This document shows positions 1 to 11,590 of a DNA stretch of 64,000 nt, piece by piece. The translations under genes were made by a program, and so were the position numbers. The notes under the pieces are model-generated. The model searched no databases, was not told the origin of the DNA, and saw only the letters and a list, made by a program, of their open reading frames with translations. Source of the stretch: Paratinospora sagittata (Eukaryota; Streptophyta; Magnoliopsida; Ranunculales; Menispermaceae); the NCBI GenBank assembly GCA_035771175.1, contig CM069607.1:6445501-6509500 (forward strand). Direction: 5' to 3'. Within the stretch, counting starts at the first letter, position 1, and the number at the start of each line of letters is the position of its first letter.

Positions 1-3000
1 TAACGAATTATGAAAATTAGAAGTGGTTTCCATTGCCTGAGCAGGAGTCACAGACTAAGTAAATTGTACCTCAACCTATAATTGTCTATTATCAATCTGA
101 TACAAAAAAAAAAAGAAACACGGGATGTGTTAATCTCAAGTTAGTCGATATAGAATGCCCCAATATGTTTTATCAATGTGATTCCACCAGATTTTAGAGA
201 ATAAATTAAAGTAAATGAAAGACCAGATCCAAAGATTAGTAAGACGTTGATAACAGGTATGATCAACATTTTATTATTGTGTGATGTATTGTTAGACCTA
301 CCTGGTCTTGTACCTCTGGTGATATGGTAGACAAATTGTATTATCTTCTGGTATAATAGTATATCATTGATTGTGAGTATGCCTACAGAAAAAAAAAAAA
401 AAAAAAAGAATCTACCTTGATATGGTTAGCAAATAATATGTGGAATAAATATGAGGGTCATCAAGTAATTATGGACTTTACAATGGGAATTTTTGTTTGG
501 AATTTGATGCTTTGTTGGGTATGATTGGCTGGTCACCTCTCATGCCAGGTGGACCATCTCTCCGAAAAGGAGCAATATTCTGAATAAGTGGAAAATTCTC
601 ATTTTGAATCTCGAGAAATTTATACCATCAAAATTTTCTATCTAAGATAAGCTAGTTATTGACGAGGAAATGGAGAACATGGCAAGTACAAAGCAATTTA
701 GAGTAACGTAAAAAAAAGCATGCAGTTGATTAAAATTCTTGTAGTGAGCTGGTATATTGGAGTATTCTCTGCTGACTTATTAAAATTGTCACATGGACAG
801 GAGATTGATAGCATATAAAATTGAGTATAACATGTATCTCCATTCCTTCATATAAAGAGTACTTGAGGAATTGTGAGAATTTAAGGTGTAGGTAAATGTG
901 TTAATGAGCAAAAGATTTATTATCCTTGATCTGCCACCTTAGAGAGCATTTGTGATAATATGAAAAGAAGGTATAGTGAAATATGTTTAAGTATGAATTA
1001 CTGTTAACTGAGCATGATAACAATAAATAATGAATATCCTTTACCATGGATAGCTGGTCGCATTCGATTAACTACATGGAGCCAAAATTTCTTTACGATC
1101 ATTTTGAGATCTAGGCACCATCAGTTAAGAATTTGAGACAAGAATGTCATGCAGATTATTTTAAGACAAAATATGGATATTATGAAATTTTGGTAACCTT
1201 GATTAATGTGTCAATCACGTTTATAGGATTGATACAGTGGGTATATGAACCATATCTTGATTATCACATAGTCTTCGATGAGGATATATGAAATTGTCCC
1301 AAGAAATGAGAGGAGCATGAATAACACCTCAGAATTATCTTGTAGTCACTAAGAGAGCACCGATTGAGTGCCAAGCTCGGTGAATATGAGTTTTGAATAT
1401 AATTAAGATGAGAATTTTTGGATCACATGACCAGTTTAAATAGTATCTTTAAGGATGCTGTGAAGGTCAACGTGATCATAGTACTGTTAAAACTGATTTT
1501 AATGATGGAAATCAGAAGTTTCTGGTAGTAGTTGTATGTTATAGAACGTGCGTGGAAAGATCCTTGAAGCTATCTGTTCCACTCACGAAACTAAGCCAGA
1601 TGAATGCTATAAAATGTGTGGACCGTTGTGCATGGGGAAGCTCTCACCGTATTAAATGTTGTGACTAGTTTCAGAACCTGGAAGTAATTGTGATTGATGA
1701 ATATCACGTCCAGATCTGGATTTTGCATTGATACAAAAGGATAGGTTAATTACTTGTGCCTTCAGATATTTGGTAGTGCACGAGAATAACTATCGTAAGA
1801 GTGAAGAGAAATTTGTTGGTAGTTATTTTGCAATGATGAGAGCCTTGCCTCTATAATAAAAATGTCACATTAGCTTCAGATTTTTAGTCTGAAGTAATTA
1901 TTTGAATGGAAAAAAAAAAAACTGAATATGAGGTAATAAATGTGACAAAAATTCCCGAAGGATTTGATTTTATATTGAATTATTATCCTGGGAAAGGCCA
2001 ATATGTTGTTAAGGCATTGAGCAGGAAACAGGCTGAAACTGGACTAGTAACTATCAGTTAGCCATATATGGAGATTGTTTGTGAGTGAAAGTTACAGTTA
2101 TGAGTGTACTCTCTTTACTCCATGTGTTGATAGTTGTGCACAGATGCATGTTCAGCTACTTGATACTCATATTCAGAGAGTAAGATTTATGATGAGATTA
2201 GTATGATATCAGTATGAAAGAGTATGGAAATGATAATATGGATTGTATTAAATGAATATGGAATTCAAATGGTATCTTATGGGTTATGGGTAGAAATAAT
2301 ACCGTTTGGATAACCATTAGTGGACTGGTAAGTCTATATATTCTTCCAATGAACACCAGAATTCTATTGATAGACTGAGCAGATTGTATATGTGTGAGAT
2401 AGGGAGATTTGATGGGAGTACTCAGATATTTTTCATGTCGGATTAAGATCCGAAGATTGTGTCGAGACCTGATATATGATGCAGACTCGTTTTGGTACTC
2501 ATCTCCTTCTCAGTGTGATATGTACTCTCAGACTGGTTGACAGACTGAGAGAGTGACTTTGATGCTTGCGAGCATGCTCGGGTCTGGTATACTTGAATTT
2601 TGGTGAACGTTGGAAGAAATACTTTATGTGTGTAAACTTATGTGTATAAGCAACTATGATAATAGCATAACGATGGCACTTGATAATAAGCCTTATAGAT
2701 CTCCAACTTGTTGATTCGAAAGTATGGAGTTATTGTTATTAGTGCCAGAGAAGATTAAATACACAAGGTTGGTATCTAGGCCTTGAAATTTATTGTGGCT
2801 GACTCAGTTTTGCTAAGGGTCTTACCACAGAAAGCTCAAATGAGATTTGGGATGAAAGGAAAGCTCGCACCACGATTTGTTGGACCATTAGAGATCCTTG
2901 ATAGGATAGGTCCATTGGCTTACCGATTTGCTCTACTGTCACAGTTGATAAGTATCAGGAATAGTTTCTATATATTGATGTTAAGGAAATATCCTTCGGA

Positions 3001-3179
3001 TTCCATATATGTTATGGATATAACTCAACGCTAAGTTGGGGAGGATACCACGTATCAAGAAGAGCAAACATGAACGCGAAAATATAAAATGCGGGAGCCG
3101 TTTTCTGGAATTGAGTATCACTTTAGGAATAATCCTTGATTCTAAATTTCGAGGACGAAATTCCTTAAGTTGGGGAGAT
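1..3179 (+). pseudogene. Decayed Tekay/Del-like Ty3-gypsy pol region (RT to integrase C-terminus)
   Basis: This is the internal part of a chromovirus-type gypsy element, broken by many stops and indels. Traces of reverse transcriptase are visible around 1180-1500 and of RNase H around 1560-2035, where the 'ALSRK' region at 2013-2030 matches the better copy near 48555. Integrase traces run from about 2460 to 2760. The longest open piece, 2783-3034, is the integrase GPY/F-like C-terminus (FVGPLEIL, then a LRKYPSD tail). The order and wording match the second gypsy copy at 42783-50196, which is why I assign it. A polypurine tract (AAGTTGGGGAGAT) abuts the LTR at 3180. The 5' half and 5' LTR lie outside the window. 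Nothing readable is seen in about 60-1100, presumably older gag or protease sequence. No functional product is expected. Confidence 0.8.
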
Positions 3180-5280
3180 TGTAACACCCCGTAATTTTAG
3201 TTACATATATACGTTAAATTACACGTATATCGAGATATATAATACACGTATTTTATACGTATGAGCTAAATATACACGTGATAATACACGTATTTGATAC
3301 GTATGCGCTAAATATACGCGTGTATGATTTAATTAAAAATGTGGATTGGCGTATGATTTAATGAATTAATGAATAGTATGATTGAATGAATGAAAGTGAA
3401 ATATTAAGATGGTGAGTTGGTTAATTATTGAGCATGAGGTGCATTGGATCTTTTTATATATAAAATTATCATCTCTCATGTCTAAACTCACACTTTCTCA
3501 AATGTTTAAATAAATAAAAAACAAACAAAAAAAGTCACTCTCAATCTCTCTCACCAACGTCCAAACAAAAAGAAATAAAAATAAAAAAATAAAAGAAGAG
3601 AGAGAAGCAATGAGTTGCTGAATGAAGGAAACAAAAAAAAAACAAAGAGAAGAACGGACGGAACGAAGGAAGGAGAAGAAGAAAAAGGGGAGGGATTCGC
3701 GCGAAATCAAGACCTGCGGTAAGTGATTTTCCCTATATTTCTTCGTAAAATTGATATCTAAGCTAGATGTAAACTTTCGAGCGGACTAATTTTAGCTATG
3801 GGAGCCGTTTTGCGGCGTTTTGATAAATTGGAGTTTTGACTCAACGTGAATGGAAAATCCGCTAGGAAGGTAGAAAAATACTCCCTGGACTGTCGAGACT
3901 CCGAATCTGTGGTTAGATTCTATTTCATGCGTTTTGGAGACCGTTTGACAATTTTAATACAATTTACATCTTTCGGATGAATAGTGATGAATACTGAATA
4001 GTGAATAGTGAAATGTGAATGTGAACAGTGTTTTGAACAGTACTATGTAAACAGTGATATAAATAGTGATGTGAACAGTGATGTGCATCCAATGAATCTC
4101 CGGTAAGAGATCATAGAATCGTAGAGAACTGAATTCCGGACGTTTCGATACGAAGATCGTGATTTTTGGATATGATTTGATATTTTTAGTAGCTAAAGAT
4201 ATGATAAATGGTGCTTCTCATGATAAGCTCTGGTTTATTTCAATTGAGAGCTTAAGTACATGGCTAAACGCTCTTGAGGAAGCAATGACGTTTATGATGC
4301 TCGATTTTAGAGGATATATTGGATTAGAAACCCGTGTAACCACTGTGAGTATAGTTTTCTTGATTTGGTTCTTGTATGACATTGTACGCATATAAAATGT
4401 TTGATTGTATGCATGGTATATTTATATATAATGCATTGAGTTTTAGGGATCATACAAACTGATTTTAGCAATTGGAGTTTGTAATGATGAGGCTTTGCGA
4501 ATCCTCATTGTCATTTCGTTAGGAATAGACCCAGATGAGGTTTTGCGAGTCCTCATTGTCAGTAGGTCTGTCCTAACAAGGGTTGCGATCCTTGAAATGA
4601 CTGTGAATTGGGTGATGAGAGACTGTGTCTACCTTGTACGGCCTTAGACCCGCTTTCTTGCCTTGCGGAGGAGGGAGATTGTGCATTGTGTTATTGAAAA
4701 CTCATGAAATTTATGTTGTTGACATGTATAATATATTCGTTGAATGATGCATGTGTTGCATAAGTGTTTGAAATGATTTTAAATGTCATATGTCTCTAAA
4801 TGTATATAATTGTCATCTCAAGAACTATATTCACTGAGCTGTTGTTTGCTCACCCCATTTCCTCCAATATTTCAGGTATTGAGTCGAAGGGAAAAGGAAA
4901 ATTCTGTGAGTGATACTCACGTGAGCCTTCGTCTGGTATGTGTATGTATGCTTGGAGGAAATAGATTATATTTTTGTTATTTTGATATGTATACTTATCA
5001 CACATTACATATATATATATATATATGTATTATCTTCTAGATGGGATGTGTGGGCATAGATAGCTTAATATATTGGATGATGAAATGAAAATGTGACGTG
5101 TGAATGAATGAACTATATTAGATTTGAGTTGTGGTATAGAAAAAAAAATTCTGTAAGATTGGGATGGATTGTGAGAGTACGTGAAGGCTGACAGTGTATT
5201 ATATATTGTATATGAGTATGTACAGTGTATAGTACATTGTGCCGGTCATGACGTCAGCCTATGTCAGGGGCGTCGTGACA
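3180..5280 (+). mobile_element. 3' LTR of the gypsy element to its left (LTR family A)
   Basis: The LTR begins TGTAACACCCCG directly after a polypurine tract and ends GGCGTCGTGACA, giving 2101 bp. Two other copies of the family are at 5444 and 61784. It contains a TATA box near 3455, a degenerate GTGAATAGT/GTGAACAGT array at about 3977-4085, a GGTAAGTG donor-like site at about 3720, a GTGAGTAT donor-like site at 4345 and an acceptor-like TTTCAG ending at 4875. The right flank is a reverse-oriented LTR of another family (from 5281), so this element inserted into it; the left target duplication lies outside the window. Confidence 0.85.
3455..3465 (+). promoter_or_regulatory. TATA box of LTR family A
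   Basis: A TATATATAAAA tract lies about 275 bp into the LTR, a suitable position for the U3 core promoter. Transcription would start about 30 bp downstream, leaving some 1.8 kb of R/U5 leader that includes both donor-like sites and the acceptor-like site. Confidence 0.5.
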
Positions 5281-5443
5281 ATGTCTAACCACACAGACAC
5301 CAAACCGAATCAACCCAATCAAGGTCCTGAAACATTCATCAATATACAACCATACATCAATTCCTATGCACAATCACATAGACATTATACATCAACCTTA
5401 AATCACCCTACATATAAACAATAGGTCTAAATCTCATCTAATA
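5281..5443 (-). mobile_element. Reverse LTR (family B), left fragment
   Basis: The reverse complement of this stretch aligns with about 30410-30575 in the complete family-B LTR at 28650-31611. It resumes at 7892 after the solo LTR at 5444-7891. The part of this LTR corresponding to 30576-31611 is missing here and is probably beyond the gypsy element to the left. Confidence 0.8.
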
Positions 5444-7891
5444 TGTAACACCCTGTAGTTTTAATTAAATGCATAAGTTGACTTACGCGTATATAGAGAT
5501 GTATAATACACATATTTTATACGTAGGAGCCAAATACACTTGTATATAAAAAATATAATAAAATACATGTTATATTTAAGGGGTATGAGCAAATAAATGA
5601 AATTATTAAATGAATAATATAAGTTTAATAAGGTGAATGGGGTTGGTTAATTAAATATGTGGATTATAATATGATTTAATGAATTAAATAATAAGATGAA
5701 GAAGTTGATTATTACTTGTAGATTGTGAATGAATTAACGGGGGGAGTTGTTTTATTAATGTGCATGGGGTGCATGAGATCATTTTTTTATATATACTTAT
5801 CATCTCATTTCTAATCTAATCTCGCTCACCAGCTCTCTCCAACGTTTGAAGAAGAAAAAAAAAAAAGAAGAGAAGAGAGAAAGAAGAACGAAGAAGGAGG
5901 TGGAAAAAGGGGAGAAACGCGGATTTTTGTCGAATCGGGACCTGTGGTAAGTAATTTTCACTCTATTTCTCCGTGAAATTGATAGTTAAGCTAGACATAA
6001 CGTTTCTCTCGAAGTAATTTTTGCTATGGGAGCCATTTTACGATGTTTTTGAAATTAGGATTTTTACCCAACTTGACTGAAAATTTATTCGAAAGGTTGA
6101 AAAACACTTCCTAAACTGTAGAAGCCCCGAATATATAGTTAAATTTCATTTATTTGTTCATTTGGAATTTTTATGGTTGTTGGAAGTTAGATTTGATATT
6201 GAAGACCTTTAGAACTCTATTAAAACCAAATGAAACTCCAGTTTGAGACTATAGAAAAATAGATCTACTGATTCCGGACGTTTTGATGTGAAGATCGTGA
6301 TTTTTGGATATGATTTGATATTTTTAGTAACTAAGTATAAGGTTTTGGTAAATAAAACTGACTTTAGATGCCTCCACGAACATGTAAAACTTCAATAAAA
6401 TACCTGTTGAAGGTAGTAGAATTGTAGCATGATTGATTTTACACGTGTCGATGTGGACAGAATAATTTTAGGAATGTTCTATATTTTTAATAAAATTGAT
6501 ATATGTTTCCAGTAGAAAACTAAAATTAAGAACTAGTGGAAATATGACTTGGAAATCTATTTTCACTGTTTCTTCATATGGAAACATCTAGATTGATCGT
6601 AGAAGTGGTGTTTAAGTGAGACTGAATGATGTCTAGTTGATTATAATGCTTAATTATGGTATGAATTTCATGTTTGTAGTGCTTAAAATGTGATATAGTG
6701 CGTTGGTGATTGAACTTGAGAAACATTGATGTTGGACATTTTTGGGTGTGTATTGAATTGGGTGATGATCCAATTGTGCTGAACATCTTGGAATTGAGCA
6801 AAATACTGAATAGTAGAGTGTGCATTTTCTTAGAAACATTGGTTAACCACTGTGAGTATATTTTCTTAATTTGGTTCTTGTATGACATTATATATATATA
6901 TATATATGAAATGTTTGAATGTAAATATGCTATGTATACATTGTTGCATTGTGTTTTAATTTACATTCATAAATGATTTTTTTTGGCATTGGAGCATGTG
7001 AGACTTGCGAAGGCAAGTTGATGTCATTTCGTTAGGAATTATACTCGAATGAGTGTTATATGTAATCTCATTGTTAGTAAGCCTATCCTAACAAAGAATT
7101 GAGATACTTGAAATGACTGTGAATTGGGTAATAGGAAGCTGTGACTACCTTGTAACGGTCATACAAGGGTTAGACCCGCTCTATTAACTTGAAGGAGGGA
7201 GATTATGGTTTTTTATGAAAAACCTTGCATTGTTTATTTGAAATTCATGAAATGTATATTGTGACATGTATGAATTATTTGTTGAATGATGCATATGTAT
7301 TTATAAATGTTTTAAATGATTTTGAATGTCATGTTTCCCTAAATGCATATAATTGTCATATCAAGAAATATATTCACTGAGTTGTTTGCTCACTCCATTT
7401 CTTCCAATATTTCAGGTACTGAGTCGAAGGAAAAAGAAAAAATCCGATAGTGATAATCACGTGATTGCATTCATCTTGTATATGTATGTATGCATTGGAG
7501 GATACGAGTTACTTTTCTTTATTTTGATAAGTATAATTATCACATTATTATGTATATACTATCACATAGTTGGGTTGAATGAGAATATGGGTTTTGGTAT
7601 TTGGATTATGAAATGTTTAATGATGATATATTTAATCATATGATCAAGGTGGATGAAATGGCTTGAGAAATGAATGGATGGATATTATGGATGAGTATAT
7701 ATATATTATTTGATTTGTGGTATATCAAGTTGTGAGAAGTCTATTTTATGGGGAGATGCTGTCAATTTTTTTTTAGATTTGTGTAAATTTGTTGAGGCTA
7801 AAAGTGTATTATATACTATATACAGGGTATGTACAGTGTAAAGTACATTGTGCCGGTCATGATGTCAACCTCCGTCAGGGGCGTCGTGACA
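5444..7891 (+). mobile_element. Solo LTR of gypsy family A
   Basis: A 2448-bp LTR begins TGTAACACCCTG and ends GGCGTCGTGACA, with no internal domain beside it. It interrupts a reverse family-B LTR. The undisturbed site can be read from the copy near 30411, and comparison shows a 5-bp target duplication TAATC at the right end and TAATA (one change) at the left. Such solo LTRs arise by recombination between the two LTRs of one element. A TATATATA tract lies near 5789, a donor-like GTGAGTAT at 6852 and an acceptor-like TTTCAG ending at 7415. Confidence 0.85.
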
Positions 7892-9055
7892 TAATCTCAT
7901 CATTCAACTCAAATCACATGACTTAGGCCTCTAATGCATAGTTCTCATTCATAAATCATTTAATTAATCAAAAATACTGATTTTCAATTCCTTAGGCATA
8001 AACACGCCCAAATTAGGGAATTTGATCACAAGTAGGCCTAACCCATGGCATGGTCACAACCACCTAATCAGTAGCATAATCAACCCTAATCATGCTTAAT
8101 TAGACATAAATTGCATCAATTTAATGATTCTAGGCCAAATGCATCAAAAGCCCTAAAATATGGAAATTTTCATACTTAGGCCATATTGCCGATTTACACT
8201 AGGTCACAATGTTCAGCCATCTATATCACTGATTTTGCATCATGGGTTCATCAGCAATGGCCACTAGGTCAACATAGTTGACATGCAAGCTATTTGGAAA
8301 GGTCTAAGTTCATATTCTAGATTTAGGTCTAATACAAACAACCCTACCAATTTTCCATTTAATGTTCTGTTCAGATGTATCAAACTGCCAACAGAAATAT
8401 TTAATCACAAAATCAACCGTACAGATTAAAGTATGTTAAGAAACAAACCTTCTGTCCAACAATCAACTCAATCCAACGGTGGACCAAAGAGATAAGACTC
8501 TTTGACGAACATATCTTTAATCAGACGATTTCTCCTTTCCTGCTGCAAATACATGACTCATCAACATCTCAACCGTTCATAATGCAAAAAGATTAGTTGT
8601 GAACCATCTTCTGAAATATCATATCCATCCAACGGTAATTTAAGAGATCTATCAGTTTGATCTATATTGCGCGAAAAATTCAGACTTTCCGACCAACTTT
8701 GTTTGGGAGGTTATATCTATCAAAAGAAAACTCCAATTAAAATCTCCACCAACCAGAATGAATAATCATAAGATACGAATTGGCTGAAAAAGTTTGAGCT
8801 CAATCCAACTATATATCACCAAGATCCAGCTCTTTGATGAAAACGTTGCTAAAACTTCCCTTCAAGCAACTTCTTATCTCTTTCTCTTATTCTTTCCTTT
8901 CTCTTCTTCTTTCCTTTCCCTCCACTCATCCAACTCTTTAGGACTTCCTTGGAGAAGAGAAGTGGGACATGAGACACTTGTCCACTCTCATGCACCAACC
9001 TTGACATGTGTTGGAGAGGAAAAATGGGGCATGAGACACTTGTCTAGTAAGTTAA
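7892..9055 (-). mobile_element. Reverse LTR (family B), right fragment
   Basis: This continues the interrupted reverse LTR and aligns with roughly 29000-30410 of the copy at 28650-31611. It lacks the last 350 bp or so (the LTR 5' end) and also lacks the 12-bp minisatellite present at 29089-29172 in the other copy. The segment 8960-9050 holds two similar blocks containing GACATGAGACACTTGTC or a close variant. Similarity stops near 9055. Confidence 0.75.
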
Positions 9056-9935
9056 ACGCATCGTTCATAGAAAGATAACAATAACAATACATAGATCAAA
9101 TGCATATCAATCCACAACAATACAATACAATCATGAAATGCAATATTGTAGAGCAACTACGGAATGCACCACGGGCCGTGTGCTTAGTATTATCACATGA
9201 TGGTTCCCCTTTGATATCACGGGACCAAGCGCAACGCAGCTGCAGGTTTAGCAAGCAAAGAGCTCAACCTTATATCACAAAGTGACGGTTCCCTTAAAAT
9301 CATAGGTTGAGTGCAAAACATCTACAGACCCGCAAGCAATGGGCTTAACATTTTGTCACAAGTGGCTCTAATGGTCCAAAGTCAAAAGACGGGCATGGAA
9401 CCACCCCATCATTATATAAACAGTATGTCATATGCTTGAAGTAATGTAGCATGGTATCATGAATATGAACAATGCAATGTTATGATTATCATTAAGTAAA
9501 ATGTACACAAACCTAAACCTTTATTCCCACCTCGCGAATCTTGTTGCCGCTTTGCGAGAATGCACGACGTCCATCTTTGCAGCTATTCTACGAGCATCGC
9601 ACCCATGGTTTTCCTCTACATTGAATCAGACATCATTTTGACACATCATTGGATCTTGCAGTCCATGGACCGCATCTCGGTACATCATGGGTCTCTAGGC
9701 GTCATAGATAGCATCTCGGCTCATCATTTGACTATCGGTGCCGCGAACAGTGTTTTGGTGCATCATTCATCTTGGCGCATCGTGTGGCTATCAAGAGTTG
9801 TGGACAACATTTCGGCGCAACACTGGGTTCCAAGCGACGCAGACAACATCTTGGCACTCCAAACATCACGGGGGAGGCGTAGGGTTGGTCGTCTGCCCTT
9901 CAAATGGCGCCCTCCCCCCACTAATTTATAGATTT
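9056..9935 (-). mobile_element. Unassigned LTR-like segment rich in tandem repeats
   Basis: There is no convincing gene here. The reverse complement has the look of the U5/leader part of the neighbouring gypsy LTRs. Three degenerate copies of an approximately 82-bp unit start near 9191, 9273 and 9354 (TATCACA..TGGTTCCC..CAAGC..). A 39-bp array follows at 9636-9860. I could not match either to another part of the window, so the family is unassigned. Confidence 0.4.
9620..9870 (+). repeat. Degenerate 39-bp tandem repeat
   Basis: A core like TCTCGGTACATCAT recurs with its GG (or GA) at 9640, 9679, 9718, 9757, then 9774, 9814 and 9853. The spacing is 39 bp except for one partial duplication (17 bp). 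Because 39 is a multiple of 3, the open frame 9560-9931 shows a 13-residue repeat of the form DxISxHHxxLxxx. I regard the open frame as a consequence of the repeat, not as proof of a protein. Confidence 0.75.
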
Positions 9936-10019
9936 AAAAAAAAAAATTTGCTTGGGCACTGCCTGATACCAAAATATGTTATTTATGATGTATTAACTAG
10001 TTGTTTCAATTTCTGGGGA

Positions 10020-10440
10020 GTTACAGTAGAAGTCGACAACAAAATTTTAATCAAGGTGGATCTAATAATCGAGGTGGAGGACGATAAAGAGGAGGCAGAA
10101 TGGTGGAAGGAGTGGTCAAAAGATTTATTGCCAGGTCTGTTCTAAACCTGGTCACATGGCATTGCAGTTTTATCACCATTTCGATCAAGCCTATCAACTT
10201 GCTCCTCAACATCAGATTGTGCAAAATCAAAAGCAAAATCCTGCTTATAATCAAGTGCCACCCTCTCATTTCTGTTTTGTTTCACAAGCAAATCTTCATC
10301 AAGGTTCTTCTTACTATGCCACACCTAAATCAATGGTGGATCTAGCCTGGTACTTAGACTCTGGTGCAACCAGCCACATGACAGCTGATGATAGTTGTCA
10401 TGTCTTGAATTCAAAACAAAATTTTGTTTCAAGGAGCGCA
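10020..10440 (+). pseudogene. Ty1-copia gag/protease fragment
   Basis: The fragment covers the end of gag and the start of protease. A basic Gly/Arg-rich stretch precedes a zinc knuckle that reads CQVCSKPGH but has Phe where the last Cys is expected. About 55 codons later comes the protease active-site region WYLDSGATSHMT, with the catalytic Asp intact. There is an in-frame stop in the Gly/Arg stretch (near 10088) and a frame change before the knuckle. No integrase, RT or LTR of this element is seen nearby, so it is an isolated scrap. Confidence 0.75.
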
Positions 10441-11425
10441 CTTCTCCTTTGTGGGAGCGAGCTCTTAGTACTCAGACTTAAATTTTTCTAATTATTTTTT
10501 ACCCTAAAGTCCCTACTTAGGGTCTCAATGTTCCTATGACACTAAGATACATCTCAAAATCTCTGAAACATAACAACATATCAATACGTACATACGAAAG
10601 GGCTTGACTGAAAGTATGGGTGCTCCAACTCTATCGCTAAAGTCTCGGCTCCCTCAAATCATCAAGAGATTAACCAATAGAAATCCATTAAAAAAAAAAA
10701 AAAAGGCAAGTTGGACTATATTAACATATTTGCCCAAGAGAACACACCATTCATCAACATTGCCATGTCAGATTATATTTTTAGTTTTTTCCACGTCATG
10801 GCGCACGCAAGACAAGGTGACCTTTTCAAATATATGAAAAAAAGCAAAGAAAAGAAAAAAAAAAAGATCAAAACTTGGGTGCTGCACACGAAATTAATTT
10901 TGCTGAACTGGCATGATATTGTGACAACCACTGATGTGGTCCATGCAAAGCGTTGTGGAGCTTGTGGTCCTATCATGATTCGTTTGACAATTGGGAGATC
11001 TGATCTAGTTGACGGCATCCGTAGGTGGGCCCATCAACAACTATCTTGCACGCCAGATTATCTGATACTTCACGTCACTCCGCGAATCCACCTGTGGTTT
11101 ATTCCGAGCTGGAGTCATCGTTGACGCTTTCTTTTTGTTTTCACTTTCGTTGAAATCAATGATGCTGATGTAAACTGATTAATGATTGGCTCATATAAAA
11201 TTTTATTTCTTACGTGCGCTTCACACTCAATTATTTCGGCAGTTGGGTGGTATTTGGCAATCAAATTGTATTATTATTTTTTTTTTTTTCGCAAATACAA
11301 GTATGACGTACCCGATACCCAATACCCAATCCACCTTATAGGTATCTCATCTTTTGGGGATAAATTAATCCTCACATCAACGATTAGACATAATAATATA
11401 TAGCCTTAAGCTCATAGTCAGCCAC
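10441..11425. other. Spacer with LTR scrap
   Basis: The first 50-60 bases (GGAGCGCACTTCTCC and following) resemble the GC-box-rich stretch of the reverse LTR near 58370-58500, so they are probably another gypsy LTR scrap. The rest holds A-tracts and short chance open frames; I see no gene. Confidence 0.4.
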
Positions 11426-11429
11426 GCCA

Positions 11430-11590
11430 CCCACCTACACTACAGGAGATTTTCTTTCGAACTCTATCGCATTGCTTGACGTCGAAGTTTATGTACGCCA
11501 CCGCATAAATCTTTTTGCCCAAATTTTAAACTCGTGACCCTTGAAATAAATCTGGAGCTGCGACCACTATGCCAACCCCTGTTGGCCAAA
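11430..11590 (-). mobile_element. tRNA-derived SINE-like unit
   Basis: Read on the minus strand, it has an A-box-like TGGCATAGTGG (11574-11564) followed at tRNA-like distance by a diverged B-box-like segment (AGGTCACGAG-type wording, about 11539-11523), then a non-tRNA body. This is the usual layout of plant Au-type SINEs. I do not see a clear target duplication. Confidence 0.4.

Noticed and set aside
1..60. A second RNase H 'ALSR' remnant at the left edge
   Set aside because: The CCTGAGCAGGAGTCAC match is too short and lies upstream of the RT traces, out of order.
9560..9931. A 123-codon open frame as a real gene
   Set aside because: The frame is kept open by a 39-bp repeat in LTR-like DNA, with no start context, exon structure or known domain.
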